64,000 nucleotides of DNA, taken from contig AP017309.1 of NCBI GenBank assembly GCA_001548435.1, forward strand, positions 124,001 to 188,000. Direction: 5' to 3'. Both the position numbers and the translations under genes were made by a program. The stretch comes from Leptolyngbya sp. NIES-3755 (GTDB taxonomy: Bacteria > Cyanobacteriota > Cyanobacteriia > Leptolyngbyales > Leptolyngbyaceae). Shown here one piece after another: positions 54,301 to 63,199 of the stretch. The notes beneath the pieces were generated by a model. It made no database searches, was not told where the DNA came from, and saw only the letters and a list, made by a program, of their open reading frames with translations. How positions within the stretch are numbered: the first letter of the stretch is position 1; the number at the start of each line of letters is the position of its first letter.

Positions 54301-54323
54301 CTTAGTGTACAATGAACACTAAG
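54301..54323. promoter_or_regulatory. NrtR-like palindromic operator over the pAgo promoter
   Basis: CTTAGTGT (54301-54308) and ACACTAAG (54316-54323) form a perfect 8-bp inverted repeat with a 7-bp spacer. TTAGT...ACTAA is the core of known NrtR sites. On the minus strand TTGACA (54337-54332) lies just upstream and the palindrome covers the spacer and -10 region of the Argonaute operon, 37 bp upstream of nrtR. Confidence 0.75.
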
Positions 54324-54360
54324 GATTGTGTCAAAATTACACGAAGTTAAATAAAGAACA

Positions 54361-55050
54361 ATGAAGTATACGTATAACTATCCACGCCCAGCCATAACGG
54401 TAGACTGCGTGATTTTTGGACTCGATGATAGCGATCTCAAGGTGATGCTGATTCAGCGCGGGCTTGAACCCTACCAAGGCGAATGGGCGTTACCTGGCGG
54501 ATTTATTCAAATGGAGGAATCGATCGAGGCTGCTGCCCGTCGAGAGTTGCAGGAGGAAACCGGAATTCAAGCGGTCTTTCTGGAGCAACTCTATACGTTT
54601 GGTGAGATAGATCGTGATCCACGCGATCGCGTTATTACAATCGCATATTACGCATTAGTCAATCGCATCGAGCATCCCACCCAAGCAGCGACTGATGCAA
54701 GTCAAGCTGTGTGGTGGTCTGTTACCGATTTGCCGCCGCTGGCATTTGATCATGACAAAATTCTGCAACTGGCGCTGAAGCGACTGAAAGGGAAAGTACG
54801 ATATGAACCAATCGGCTTTGAGCTACTCCCACAGAAATTCACCCTCTCACAACTGCAAAAGCTGTATGAAACAATTTTGGGCGCTGAGTTGGATAAACGT
54901 AACTTTCGCCGCAAGATTCTCAAACTTGACATCCTGACTGAGTTAGATGAGATGCAGAACGATGTACCGCACCGGGCTGCACGGCTTTATCAATTCGATG
55001 AACAGAAATACCAGGCGCAGAAAATCAACGGTGTTCACTTTGAGCTTTAA
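54361..55050 (+). CDS. nrtR: NrtR: Nudix-related regulator of NAD metabolism
   Basis: The 229-residue protein has a Nudix domain with an intact Nudix box ([22 protein letters not shown], residues about 45-66) and a C-terminal winged helix ([28 protein letters not shown]). This is the NrtR architecture, a repressor that leaves DNA on binding ADP-ribose. The intact box suggests it could also hydrolyse ADP-ribose. It is normally linked to NAD biosynthesis genes, but here it is divergent from an Argonaute-SIR2 operon with a palindromic site between them. Confidence 0.93.
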   Translation: MKYTYNYPRPAITVDCVIFGLDDSDLKVMLIQRGLEPYQGEWALPGGFIQMEESIEAAARRELQEETGIQAVFLEQLYTFGEIDRDPRDRVITIAYYALVNRIEHPTQAATDASQAVWWSVTDLPPLAFDHDKILQLALKRLKGKVRYEPIGFELLPQKFTLSQLQKLYETILGAELDKRNFRRKILKLDILTELDEMQNDVPHRAARLYQFDEQKYQAQKINGVHFEL

Positions 55051-55255
55051 TGCGCTGCGAATAACGAGAATAAGACGCAACAGACTATCACGATGCACTG
55101 AATCGCAATTTTGTCTTTAATTATGCGATCGGATCGCGACCAAGATGTTTTTCGCGAGTGCGTTTGCTAACACTTTTGATTCAATGTTCCAAAACGTTAC
55201 TCAATAGGATTAAAAAGCAGGACAATGAAGTTTGGACGACTCGCTCACTAATTGC

Positions 55256-55826
55256 ATGACCACTGGTGCTGAATATCAACAACGAATTGCGACCTACGAT
55301 CTTGCCCAACTGCTCGATCTCCGGTCACAGATTCAAGCTGGGGACACACCTGGTTGGGAAACAGGGAAAGCGCTTGAATATTTAGTGCTTCGCGCTTTTG
55401 AACTGGAAGGAGCCAAAGTCACCTATCCCTATATCATTCAAATGGGCGGCGCAATTCTGGAGCAAATCGATGGAGCCATTTACTGTGACGGATTTGCCTG
55501 CCTTGTCGAATGTAAAGACCAAAGTGATAACATTTCGATGCCTTCGGCACTGCGAAGCACACGACCCAGTGGCAAAATTGCGAAATCAACTGTTAAGAAG
55601 ACCTGCTGGAGTCGTTGGCTTGATTTTCACGACGACGCAGTTCACTCAATCCACACAAATTCTGGCACAGTACAATGCGAATCAAGCCATTCTGCTATGG
55701 GAGGGCAGTGAAGTTGAGTATGCACTTGGACATCAATGCTTCCGAAGCGGGCTAATCCAGAAGTACCAATATTGTGTAGAACGTGTTGCTGCAAACTATC
55801 GAATTGATCTTGGAGATTTACCATGA
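55256..55826 (+). pseudogene. Mrr-like PD-(D/E)XK nuclease with frameshift
   Basis: The first part has GKALEYLVLRAFELEGAKV and EQIDGAIYCDGFACLVECKDQSD, which supply the Glu, Asp and ExK of Mrr-type restriction enzymes. The frame breaks in 55540-55565, a segment containing the hairpin CTTCGGCACTGCGAAG, and resumes in another frame as PVAKLRNQLLRRPAGVVGLIFTTTQFT, ending normally at 55826. A small hairpin-type insertion probably broke the gene. Its stop overlaps the ATG of the next gene (ATGA), so the two were translationally coupled. Confidence 0.75.
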
Positions 55827-56281
55827 CTTCCGCCTATCTTGTCACTGAACGCGAAACGGATCTCGCGCTTTTGAAAAAACTTCTACCCTTTGCTTTGGCT
55901 ACGGATCTCGTGTTTTATGCCACGCAGGGAAAGTCCTCCGTTTATTCAGCGGCAGGAACGTTGCTCTCGGATCGTGCCCGTCCGGTTGTAATTGTCCTAG
56001 ATGCGGAAACTCAAAACATTGCAGAAATTCAAGAAAAAATTAGTTTAGCAAATACGCTACTTCTGCCCGCAGCACCTCTGGGCGTTCCTTTCAAAGTGTT
56101 GTTCGCGACACCGACGATCGCGTCGATTCTGCTGAGTGATCCACCCGTGCGGCTCGACTCACACCCTGATTTGGAAGAAATTAACCAAATGACGGCTGCA
56201 CAAATTCAAACCCTTCAACGTCATCCCCTGATTCAGCAATTGATCGAATTTCTGTCCGGCGTTTGCCAGCAGATTGCCTAG
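55823..56281 (+). CDS. Hypothetical partner of the Mrr-like nuclease (possible TOPRIM-like fold)
   Basis: The 152-residue protein begins SAYLVTERETDLALLKKLLP and has RPVVIVLDAETQNIAEIQEKI, recalling the Glu and DxE/DxD motifs of TOPRIM domains. It ends with a helical region. I do not recognise a named family, and the TOPRIM comparison is weak. It overlaps the nuclease stop by 4 bp, so the two form one operon. Confidence 0.6.
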   Translation: MTSAYLVTERETDLALLKKLLPFALATDLVFYATQGKSSVYSAAGTLLSDRARPVVIVLDAETQNIAEIQEKISLANTLLLPAAPLGVPFKVLFATPTIASILLSDPPVRLDSHPDLEEINQMTAAQIQTLQRHPLIQQLIEFLSGVCQQIA

Positions 56282-56460
56282 AAAAATCAATTGCGAGACT
56301 CGAAGTGCGATCGTCGCTCAGCTTCGACTGAGGGATCTGTCCGCTTACCCGCAGAATCGCAACCTGTGCCGCATAAATTTCTTTCTTGTCCGCCCAGAAT
56401 ATTTGAAGTAGAAGCATTGAATAGCAATCGGGTACGATTGTTGCAACCGTTAATCCTACG

Positions 56461-56733
56461 ATGTCTGCCAGTGCGATGGAAGGTTTAGAATCTGCGAAAG
56501 AAGAAATTGACCTTGAGGCAGCACTTAAACTCGTACACATTGAAGACGTAGAAGCTTGGGCAAGAGCGATTTCAGCTCAGACCTGCCTAACTTTTCGATT
56601 CATTTTGATCGCGTTCGCAAATTACTTCGATCCCAACCGCACTGTAGAAGTCATGCGCCGTTCTGTGCAGTTGGTAGGGATGATTGCCCAGCAAGAAAGC
56701 CAACCAGGTTTTGATCAAACAGTCTTGACGTAA
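56461..56733 (+). CDS. Small hypothetical protein, doubtful
   Basis: The 90-residue frame (MEGLESAKEEIDLEAALKLVHIEDVEAWARAISAQT, FILIAFANYFDPNRTVEVMRRSV) looks protein-like, but its last 147 bp overlap the 3' end of the minus-strand gene at 56587. Only one of the two tails may be real. The 56282-56460 stretch before it shows no gene. Confidence 0.35.
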   Translation: MSASAMEGLESAKEEIDLEAALKLVHIEDVEAWARAISAQTCLTFRFILIAFANYFDPNRTVEVMRRSVQLVGMIAQQESQPGFDQTVLT

Positions 56734-57402
56734 AGTATGGGTTCGAGACTCTAACGCACAAACGAGATCAAGCAGCGAGATAGATTTGCGCTTACGTCTT
56801 TGCAGCCGCTCGATCTCCGTCTTCAGTTCTTCCGTCCAGGCATCGACCTGCTCCCCATGAGCCAAATCGATTATGTTAGAAAAATCCGGCTGCTCCAAAG
56901 TTCGGTTAGGGTTGCGATCAGGTAGCTCTTCAAGCATTGCCGCTGCATCCTCAATCACTGAATCCAGAACCTCACGAACCCGCGCTGAATCCGCTTGATA
57001 AAAATCGGTTAGCGTTGTAATGCTAGACATCGCTCCGCATTCCCACTCGCCCTCGATCGGAAACGGAAGTTGAGCAACGGGTTCGATAAATTGATCCAAG
57101 TTGACCATCATCGACTGCCTCACCCAGCGATCGAAGAAATCTTGCGGCACAATCGGTTCATTGCGGCTTCCACTCACTTGGGCTTTGACTTGTTCAACTT
57201 GCTTAGAGACTTCACCATATTTCGCCTCAAAAATCGTCGCCAGTTGCACGATCGCATCACCCGCCACCCGCAAACACGTCAAATCGTCCAGTTCCAACAT
57301 TGTGGCATCAAACAACCGCAGCAATTCGAGCAGTTCTGCGTCTTGGGGTGAGGAGATCGCCTCCTGGAGCTGATCGAATAGCGGAATATCCAACTGAATC
57401 AT
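56587..57402 (-). CDS. Hypothetical protein (coupled pair, second gene)
   Basis: The 271-residue acidic, helical protein starts MIQLDIPLFDQLQEAISSPQDAELLELLRLFDATMLELDDL. Its ATG overlaps the stop of the upstream gene (ATGA), so the two are translationally coupled. The internal helix EAKYGEVSKQVEQVKAQV suggests coiled coil. Family not recognised. Confidence 0.65.
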   Translation of the reverse strand: MIQLDIPLFDQLQEAISSPQDAELLELLRLFDATMLELDDLTCLRVAGDAIVQLATIFEAKYGEVSKQVEQVKAQVSGSRNEPIVPQDFFDRWVRQSMMVNLDQFIEPVAQLPFPIEGEWECGAMSSITTLTDFYQADSARVREVLDSVIEDAAAMLEELPDRNPNRTLEQPDFSNIIDLAHGEQVDAWTEELKTEIERLQRRKRKSISLLDLVCALESRTHTLRQDCLIKTWLAFLLGNHPYQLHRTAHDFYSAVGIEVICERDQNESKS

Positions 57403-57938
57403 GCCACTCCCTCCGCATGATGAAAGCAGGGACGAATCAGGCAGCACAACGGGTCAAGCCGAATCCGAGCCGAAAACTTACGAATGCCATATCGCTGAGA
57501 CAGCATCAGCACCATGCGATCGACATACGCTTCCAGCACAGTTGGAGTCATGCCCTCGGTGTGAATGGGTGTGATTTGAACGATTTGTTGATTGCCTTTC
57601 CAGACTGACCCTGAGATCGCATGAATTGGGGAGTCGTATCCTGCCTCACGATAGACTGTGAGAACCGCATAAGCGCGATCCAAATCAGGTGCATTGATCG
57701 CAACCTGCTCCAAACGTGCTTGCTGCTCAATTGCCTGTTTTTGACGATTGACTTCTGCATTTCGCAAGCGAGATCGCTTCGGTGGGCAAAGTTTCAAGTC
57801 GTAGCAGCCATCGCTCTGGACGTTTGAGTCACGCAGGAAATTCTCTGGATCAGTTTTTGGAGTTCCATGAAGTTGATGCACTTGCTCGATCGCGAGTGCC
57901 GCACATTTGTAGCATTTTTGTGGTGCTTTTCTCGGCAT
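57399..57938 (-). CDS. Hypothetical Cys-motif protein (coupled pair, first gene)
   Basis: The 179-residue protein starts MPRKAPQKCYKCAALAIEQVHQLHG, with a CxxC, then GCYDLKLCPPKRSRLRN, which may form a zinc site. The rest is alpha/beta with AYAVLTVYREAGYDSPIHAISGSVWKGNQQIVQITPIHTEGMTP. Such proteins occur on cyanobacterial plasmids; no function is known to me. The next gene starts at its stop. Confidence 0.68.
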   Translation of the reverse strand: MPRKAPQKCYKCAALAIEQVHQLHGTPKTDPENFLRDSNVQSDGCYDLKLCPPKRSRLRNAEVNRQKQAIEQQARLEQVAINAPDLDRAYAVLTVYREAGYDSPIHAISGSVWKGNQQIVQITPIHTEGMTPTVLEAYVDRMVLMLSQRYGIRKFSARIRLDPLCCLIRPCFHHAEGVA

Positions 57939-57941
57939 GGT

Positions 57942-58556
57942 TCACTCTCCCCACAACGCAGAGTTGCAGTAAAGTTGCACCGCTAGAAGTTGAGCTGCGG
58001 TCAACTGTAGATTCGGAACTTGCGGTGACAGAATTGAATCATCACCCGCAAACGGACGCGATTGATAAGCTCCGTTTACCAGTTCCAGCACGTTCACGAC
58101 AGATCTACTCGGATCAATTTGCCACAGTTCACCGATGCCTCGTGCTGCATATTCTCTCGGCTTTTCCACGTAATCGCGTTGATAGTTCTCGCTACTCGGA
58201 CCGCCTGGTAATACGACTTCGACCACAAGCTGCGGCACAGGCATTCCCAATCGGATGATGCGATCGTCAGACAGGAGAGCGCGGATTGATTCGTCGGTGT
58301 GAACGATCAGATCTGGCTGTCGAGCGCTGACTTCACTCGATTCGACCTCGATTTGATGCCCGATGACTAACCGATAAGCGGGAATCCCTAGGGTTAAAAA
58401 AGCTGCAAACAGAATTGATGCGATTGTATTGTTGATCGGATTTTCATTTGGAAATTCAACTAGCTCCCCATTCACCAGTTCATAGCGCTTGCCAGTACCG
58501 TCGTCATAGTCGAGATACTCGTCTATCGTTCTGAATTGTGGCTTCGTTTGAGTCAT
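57942..58556 (-). CDS. Uma2-family PD-(D/E)XK protein (2)
   Basis: The 204-residue protein has the Uma2 core: TIDEYLDYDDGTGKRYELVNGELVEFP, RQPDLIVHTDE, PQLVVEVVLPGGPSSENYQRDYVEKPREYAARGIGELWQIDP. The PD, VEV and YxxK-like elements form a nuclease-like fold of unknown function. The start ATG at 58556 follows GGAGGTAACACC. Confidence 0.88.
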   Translation of the reverse strand: MTQTKPQFRTIDEYLDYDDGTGKRYELVNGELVEFPNENPINNTIASILFAAFLTLGIPAYRLVIGHQIEVESSEVSARQPDLIVHTDESIRALLSDDRIIRLGMPVPQLVVEVVLPGGPSSENYQRDYVEKPREYAARGIGELWQIDPSRSVVNVLELVNGAYQSRPFAGDDSILSPQVPNLQLTAAQLLAVQLYCNSALWGE

Positions 58557-58605
58557 GGTGTTACCTCCAGTTCTTACCAACGCAAGTTCACATCTCCTTT
58601 AGTCT

Positions 58606-59178
58606 TTACCGTCGCAATAATCTCGCAGCATCGATTTGGACATTTGGGAAAGCCAGCGGGCTAATCACGCCATCAGTCAGCACAACTTGTCGCTGATACT
58701 GACCATTCACCAGATTACGAAAAACATTCAACTCCCTTGTTTTCAGATTGATCACCCAGTACTCACGAATTCCTGCCTCTGCGTAGACTTTAGACTTTAC
58801 CTCTAAGTCTTTATTCAAGCTTGAGCTTGAGTATTCGATGATCCAAAAGATGTTTTCCGGGTAGGGGTGATGTTCGTCGATGTAGACATCTTCGAGGGGT
58901 TCAGCGATCGCTAAATCAGGTTCTGGCTCTGAGCGGTTCGGTAGGGTGATTGGATGCCCAACACGCACAATTGCCCATTCCCCTAGAAACCGTTGCAAGT
59001 ACCTCGACGATCGATCATTAAGTCCAGCGTGGGGAACACCTTCAGGGGACCTTTCTACCAATTCTCCATGCAATAGTTCGACGGGCGCACCCTCAAAGAC
59101 CCCCGCTTCGACCGCTTGGTGATAGCGATCAAGCGTCCATTTCCACGTCGAGAGTGCTTGCTGTTTGGCTTCAGTCAT
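58606..59178 (-). CDS. Uma2-family PD-(D/E)XK protein (3)
   Basis: The 190-residue protein has WTLDRYHQAVEAGVFEGAPVELLHGELVERSP, EPDLAIAEP and WIIEYSSSSLNKDLEVKSKVYAEAGIREYWVINLKTRELNVF, the typical Uma2 pattern. It lies upstream of the previous Uma2 gene on the same strand but differs clearly from it. Confidence 0.88.
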   Translation of the reverse strand: MTEAKQQALSTWKWTLDRYHQAVEAGVFEGAPVELLHGELVERSPEGVPHAGLNDRSSRYLQRFLGEWAIVRVGHPITLPNRSEPEPDLAIAEPLEDVYIDEHHPYPENIFWIIEYSSSSLNKDLEVKSKVYAEAGIREYWVINLKTRELNVFRNLVNGQYQRQVVLTDGVISPLAFPNVQIDAARLLRR

Positions 59179-59440
59179 GGTAGAATCGCATCTTTAATCG
59201 AGATGATCCGCCTGTAATACCGACTATACAAGCATTTTAGCGGATTTTGCCAGTTTTGCTCGACAAAATAGCGTCCAGGCTTGATTCATATACAAATGGA
59301 TAGAACGTAGCGAAACAAAGCACTACAGCATTCACGATCGTATACGCTATCGCGTTTCACTGAAAAAACGGCTTTTATAATGCAACAATACCGTAATCCT
59401 ACATAATGTTTGTTATCTGTAATTAGAATTGGAGGCAATT

Positions 59441-60472
59441 TTGGAACCAAAGCGCAGAGCAATTCCAGAAATTCAAATTCTTCCAGTCCGTCGGGAGTCA
59501 CTTCCAGCCGAAAAATCGGTTTCAGAACCAACGGATTTACGGGAATCGCGGGTGGAGGAATTTTTGCAGGCGCGATCGCTTGCCCCTAAAACTCAAAGAG
59601 CCTATCGCCAAGACTTACAGCAGTTTCTCAATTGGAGCGATCAAAGCTGGGCGAACGTGACACCCCGACAAATCGCACAGTTCAAGGCGCATTTGATGAG
59701 AACCGATTTAGAGACGAAGCAACGGGTATTGTCAGATGCGACCGTGCGGCGGGTGTTGGGAACGATCAAGAACTTTTTCGGTTGGATGGCGCGATCTCGC
59801 TATATTCCTTTTGATCCCACTGCCGAAGTAGAGTTACCTAAACTGACCGAACCCGAAGCTCAAAATCTGAATGAGACGGAAGTTGAACAAATTTATCAGG
59901 CGATCGGGCAAAGCTCGATGCCAGAACGAAATCTAGCTTTAATCTCAGTGCTATTACATGGCTTACGAGCAAACGAAGTCTCGGCATTGAATCGTGAGGA
60001 CTTCGATGGACGACGACTGAGAATTCGTCAAGCCAAAGCCGATAGTAAGGGATTCGTGCCTTTAACTGAAGCGGTGATCGAGATACTAGAAAACTATTTG
60101 GTATGGCGACAGCAGCAGGGAGAAGTGATTCAACCAATCAGCCCCTTGTTTGTGTCACACTCGCGGCGCAATCGGGGACAGCGATTAAGTTATGAAGGCA
60201 TTCGGAAAGTGGTGGATGTGATTTCTGAGAAAACCGAAATCGATTTCTATGCTCATCGCTGCCGTCACACCTTCGCGACAAATTTGGTTCTCAAAGGCAT
60301 GAATCCCTATCATGTGATGACCTTAACGCGCCATCGTTCTGTCCAAAGCTTCCGGCGCTACACGAAAGCAGCAGATCAAGCGGCGGCGGAAGCAGCATTC
60401 TATGAAATAGGATCTCCTGCGTCTCTAGCTGGAAAAGAAAAAACTCACGAATCGGAGAAACCCAAGGGCTAA
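59441..60472 (+). CDS. Tyrosine recombinase/integrase (XerD-like)
   Basis: The 343-residue protein has an N-terminal SAM-like core-binding domain (EEFLQARSLAPKTQRAYRQDLQQFLNW) and a catalytic domain with Arg in HGLRANEVSALN, His-x-x-Arg in AHRCRHTFATNL, His in LTRHRSVQSF and the nucleophile Tyr in RRYTKAADQ. The start is a TTG at 59441 preceded by GGAGG; an earlier TTG at 59429 is less likely. It may resolve plasmid dimers or move an element. Confidence 0.9.
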   Translation: MEPKRRAIPEIQILPVRRESLPAEKSVSEPTDLRESRVEEFLQARSLAPKTQRAYRQDLQQFLNWSDQSWANVTPRQIAQFKAHLMRTDLETKQRVLSDATVRRVLGTIKNFFGWMARSRYIPFDPTAEVELPKLTEPEAQNLNETEVEQIYQAIGQSSMPERNLALISVLLHGLRANEVSALNREDFDGRRLRIRQAKADSKGFVPLTEAVIEILENYLVWRQQQGEVIQPISPLFVSHSRRNRGQRLSYEGIRKVVDVISEKTEIDFYAHRCRHTFATNLVLKGMNPYHVMTLTRHRSVQSFRRYTKAADQAAAEAAFYEIGSPASLAGKEKTHESEKPKG

Positions 60473-60477
60473 AATTG

Positions 60478-60895
60478 TGATTTCGCTGGCTCAGATCTCC
60501 TCATCGACAATATTCGGAGTGGCGTAGATTCCGTTAAAGAGTTGAATGCGTATTTGGAATGGTGTCTGGAGCAGGGACAAGAGATGAGTCCTAATAGTCC
60601 AATCTTTGTGTCTTACTCGCGGCAGAATAAGCGCGGTAGCTTCGCTTCCCGAAGGGTTCGCTTAACTTACGGAGGAATTCGTACACTGGTCGATAAGCTG
60701 AGAGAAAAGACTAGAATCGATTTCCCTTAACACTAGGGAAGGCATTCATTTGCCACAAATCACGTTTTGATCGGGATGAATCCACATCACATCATGATGG
60801 TCATGCGGCAAAAATCTTTCAATAACTTTCGCTGTTATACCAAAGCAGCAGAACAAGTGGCAGCGAAAAACGAATTTTATAAATTTGAGGATTAA
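60478..60895 (+). pseudogene. Degraded second tyrosine recombinase (3' half)
   Basis: ELNAYLEWCLEQGQEMSPNSPIFVSYSRQNKRG, LTYGGIRTLVDKLREKTRIDF and, after a stop, MNPHHIMMVMRQKSFNNFRCYTKAAEQVAAKNEFYKFED align with the upstream recombinase. The catalytic HxxR region is disrupted. A small repeat (GCTTCGCTTCCCGAAGG at about 60638-60660) is inserted in frame. Confidence 0.78.
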
Positions 60896-61001
60896 GTATT
60901 TTGCTCCTGCAAGAACTTACAGGAGTAAAACGAGAAACAACAATAGTCGTTGCAGGCTGAACGAATATCATACTAACCCTCAAAACTCAGCAATAATCAC
61001 A

Positions 61002-62000
61002 CTAGAATTCTGATGAATTAGATAAGAGCTGAAGCTTTTCCTCTAATTTACCCAACAATTTCTCAATTTCCTTCTGAGATGCTGCATCCCAATGCTCGAT
61101 CTGTCCGACTTGCTGAGACAGTGCCTTGATTCGCCGAGTGATGATACGACGAGGTGACTCAGATTTTTGAGAATGGGGAGAAGTAGAGGTAGAGATAACT
61201 TGCTCTACTCGCTCAGTCAAATCACTAATTGGCAGATTCTCATCGATCACTTCTTGCAGTAATGCCTGACGCTGTTCAGCAAACTTAGAATGTTTCAATC
61301 GGATCAACTTCTGGGCTTTGGTGTAATGCAGTCTTCCAGAGCGTACAGCCTCCAAAATCTCTTGAGGAAGTTTTCTTAACGGAAGGTAGTGTCGGATAAA
61401 AGAGCTAATCGCAACTGATGTAACAGATGGCATTACGGTCTCGATCGTTGTCCACTGAGAGCTATGAAGATCAATGGTTTTGTTGCTGTGTTGCCAGAGT
61501 AAAGATTCTACCTCTGCTTCTGTTGTTTCTAGCTCTAGTGCCAAAACTTCCAGCACCATGTCTGCTTCTTCTAGCGCATTCAGTTGATTTCGATGAGAAT
61601 TAGTTGCGCCTGCAATTTTCGCCGCCAGCTTATCATCAACTTGGACGATTTTAGTTGGAGTCGAGATACCCAAACGAATACAAGATTCACGGCGATGGCT
61701 ACCTGCAAGTAGCTCATACTTACCTGATTCTGTCGGATGGGGTCTAGCAATTAAATCCTCTAAAACTCCGATGTCTTTGATGCTCTGCATTAGAGCTTTA
61801 ACCTTCTCTTCATCCAACGGGCGATTCTTTGCTCTTGGAAGCAGGTCACGAGGATCGATTTGTTGAGCAGAGACACCAGCTTGCATTAGAACTTGATTGA
61901 GGTCTTGCTTCGTTTTAAGTCCACCTTCTAATGCTGAAAGAACCTGAATCGTTTTGGTATCTCCCAACATATTTGTCATATCTAGTTTTTGTTTAGGCAT
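61002..62000 (-). CDS. parB: ParB-family partition protein
   Basis: The 332-residue protein has the ParB N-terminal domain (DPRDLLPRAKNRPLDEEKVKALMQSIKDIGVLEDLIARP, YELLAGSHRRESCIRLG) with the GxHRRE CTP-binding box in the form GSHRRE, then a helix-turn-helix region and a C-terminal dimerisation helix. The ATG at 62000 follows GGAGG and overlaps the end of parA. It binds centromere-like sites for plasmid segregation. Confidence 0.9.
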   Translation of the reverse strand: MPKQKLDMTNMLGDTKTIQVLSALEGGLKTKQDLNQVLMQAGVSAQQIDPRDLLPRAKNRPLDEEKVKALMQSIKDIGVLEDLIARPHPTESGKYELLAGSHRRESCIRLGISTPTKIVQVDDKLAAKIAGATNSHRNQLNALEEADMVLEVLALELETTEAEVESLLWQHSNKTIDLHSSQWTTIETVMPSVTSVAISSFIRHYLPLRKLPQEILEAVRSGRLHYTKAQKLIRLKHSKFAEQRQALLQEVIDENLPISDLTERVEQVISTSTSPHSQKSESPRRIITRRIKALSQQVGQIEHWDAASQKEIEKLLGKLEEKLQLLSNSSEF

Positions 62001-62787
62001 AAGCAACCTCCAGAGATAACAAACGATCGACAATCCGCTGATACGGCTCAATTAGTTTTTCGGTTAAATCATCACGCTCTTTGGTGCTGTGATTTTCTTG
62101 AATGTATCGATCAATAGGAATTCCTGCGAGTTGCGATTCCGTAAATTTAATTGAGCGAGGAACCGAATGAAAAAGATCGACACCCTCCACCTTTGACAAT
62201 GAAACTAATGCTCCTTTGCTGATGTTAGTGTTGTCAGACATTGTAGGTAACACCCCCAGAATTTCCAATTCAGGGTTGGAGCGCGTTTGTACAGCTTGAA
62301 TTGTGCTAAGAAGCTGCTTGTAACCTTTCGCCGAAAAATACTGACATTGAACAGGAATTAAGACGAGATCAGCAGCAGTGAGAGCAGAGTACGTCAAGCG
62401 ACCCAACGAAGGCGGACAATCGATAAAAATGTAGTCGTATTGATTCAGCTTGCTGAGTTGCTCTTTGAGCATGAAATGCGAGTCAGGTGTAGCAATTAAC
62501 TCTACTTCTTTCTGCGCCAACCCGATGTCAGCAGGAATGAGATCAATTCCCCATTGGGTTGAGAGAATAATGGCATTGGGATTTTGGCGCGTATCCAGGA
62601 GATTGTAAGCAGTCAGTTGATCATCTAAAATCTCTCGAACACCGAGTCCATCAGTGCAATTTCCTTGAGGATCTAAGTCGATCGTTAGGCAAGCTTTTTC
62701 TTGGCTAATCAACGAGGCAATCGCGAGTGTCGATGAAGTTTTCGCGACTCCTCCCTTCTGATTTGCGATCGCAACAATTTTGGTCAT
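61993..62787 (-). CDS. parA: ParA-family partition ATPase
   Basis: The 264-residue protein has the deviant Walker A NQKGGVAKTSSTLAIA, the switch IDLDPQGNCTDGLG and Walker B YIFIDCPPSLG. It is a type Ib-like ParA without an N-terminal DNA-binding domain. AGGAG precedes the ATG. It overlaps parB by 8 bp, forming the partition operon. Confidence 0.94.
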   Translation of the reverse strand: MTKIVAIANQKGGVAKTSSTLAIASLISQEKACLTIDLDPQGNCTDGLGVREILDDQLTAYNLLDTRQNPNAIILSTQWGIDLIPADIGLAQKEVELIATPDSHFMLKEQLSKLNQYDYIFIDCPPSLGRLTYSALTAADLVLIPVQCQYFSAKGYKQLLSTIQAVQTRSNPELEILGVLPTMSDNTNISKGALVSLSKVEGVDLFHSVPRSIKFTESQLAGIPIDRYIQENHSTKERDDLTEKLIEPYQRIVDRLLSLEVAYA

Positions 62788-62930
62788 ACTTTTGAGGCTC
62801 CTATTTCAAACTGCAAATTCGTCGAACAGAACATTATGATTTTGCTCACTTTCTAGCAGAACTGAATTCGGGGAGAAGCTGTATCTTGATAAGCCCTAGA
62901 AATTGCGTAAGTTTTCCAAAAATCTTTGTG

Positions 62931-63017
62931 TACTGACAACGTTATCAGTACGAAGAGCAACGTCTTTTGAACTCAAGTAGCATCATGAAATTTGGGTAAT
63001 GACAACGTTATCAGTAG
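62931..63017. repeat. Two parS-like 20-bp palindromes
   Basis: TACTGA-CAACGTTA-TCAGTA at 62931-62950 and the near-identical copy TAATGA-CAACGTTA-TCAGTA at 62998-63017 are palindromes centred on AACGTT and 67 bp apart. They lie upstream of parA, where centromere or autoregulation sites are expected. Confidence 0.7.
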
Positions 63018-63199
63018 AAAAGAAATTTGGTAGAGACGACTCACGTTTCTCAATTTCTTATAGCTGTTGGAATCATAAGGCATTCTGCCATAAATCAGGG
63101 CAGTTGATTACAATTCGGCTGTTTTGCGTCAGGTTGCCCTAGAAATCAAAGAATAGAAGATTCATTACCTTTTCGATGCGGGAGATAGATTTGTTTGAA

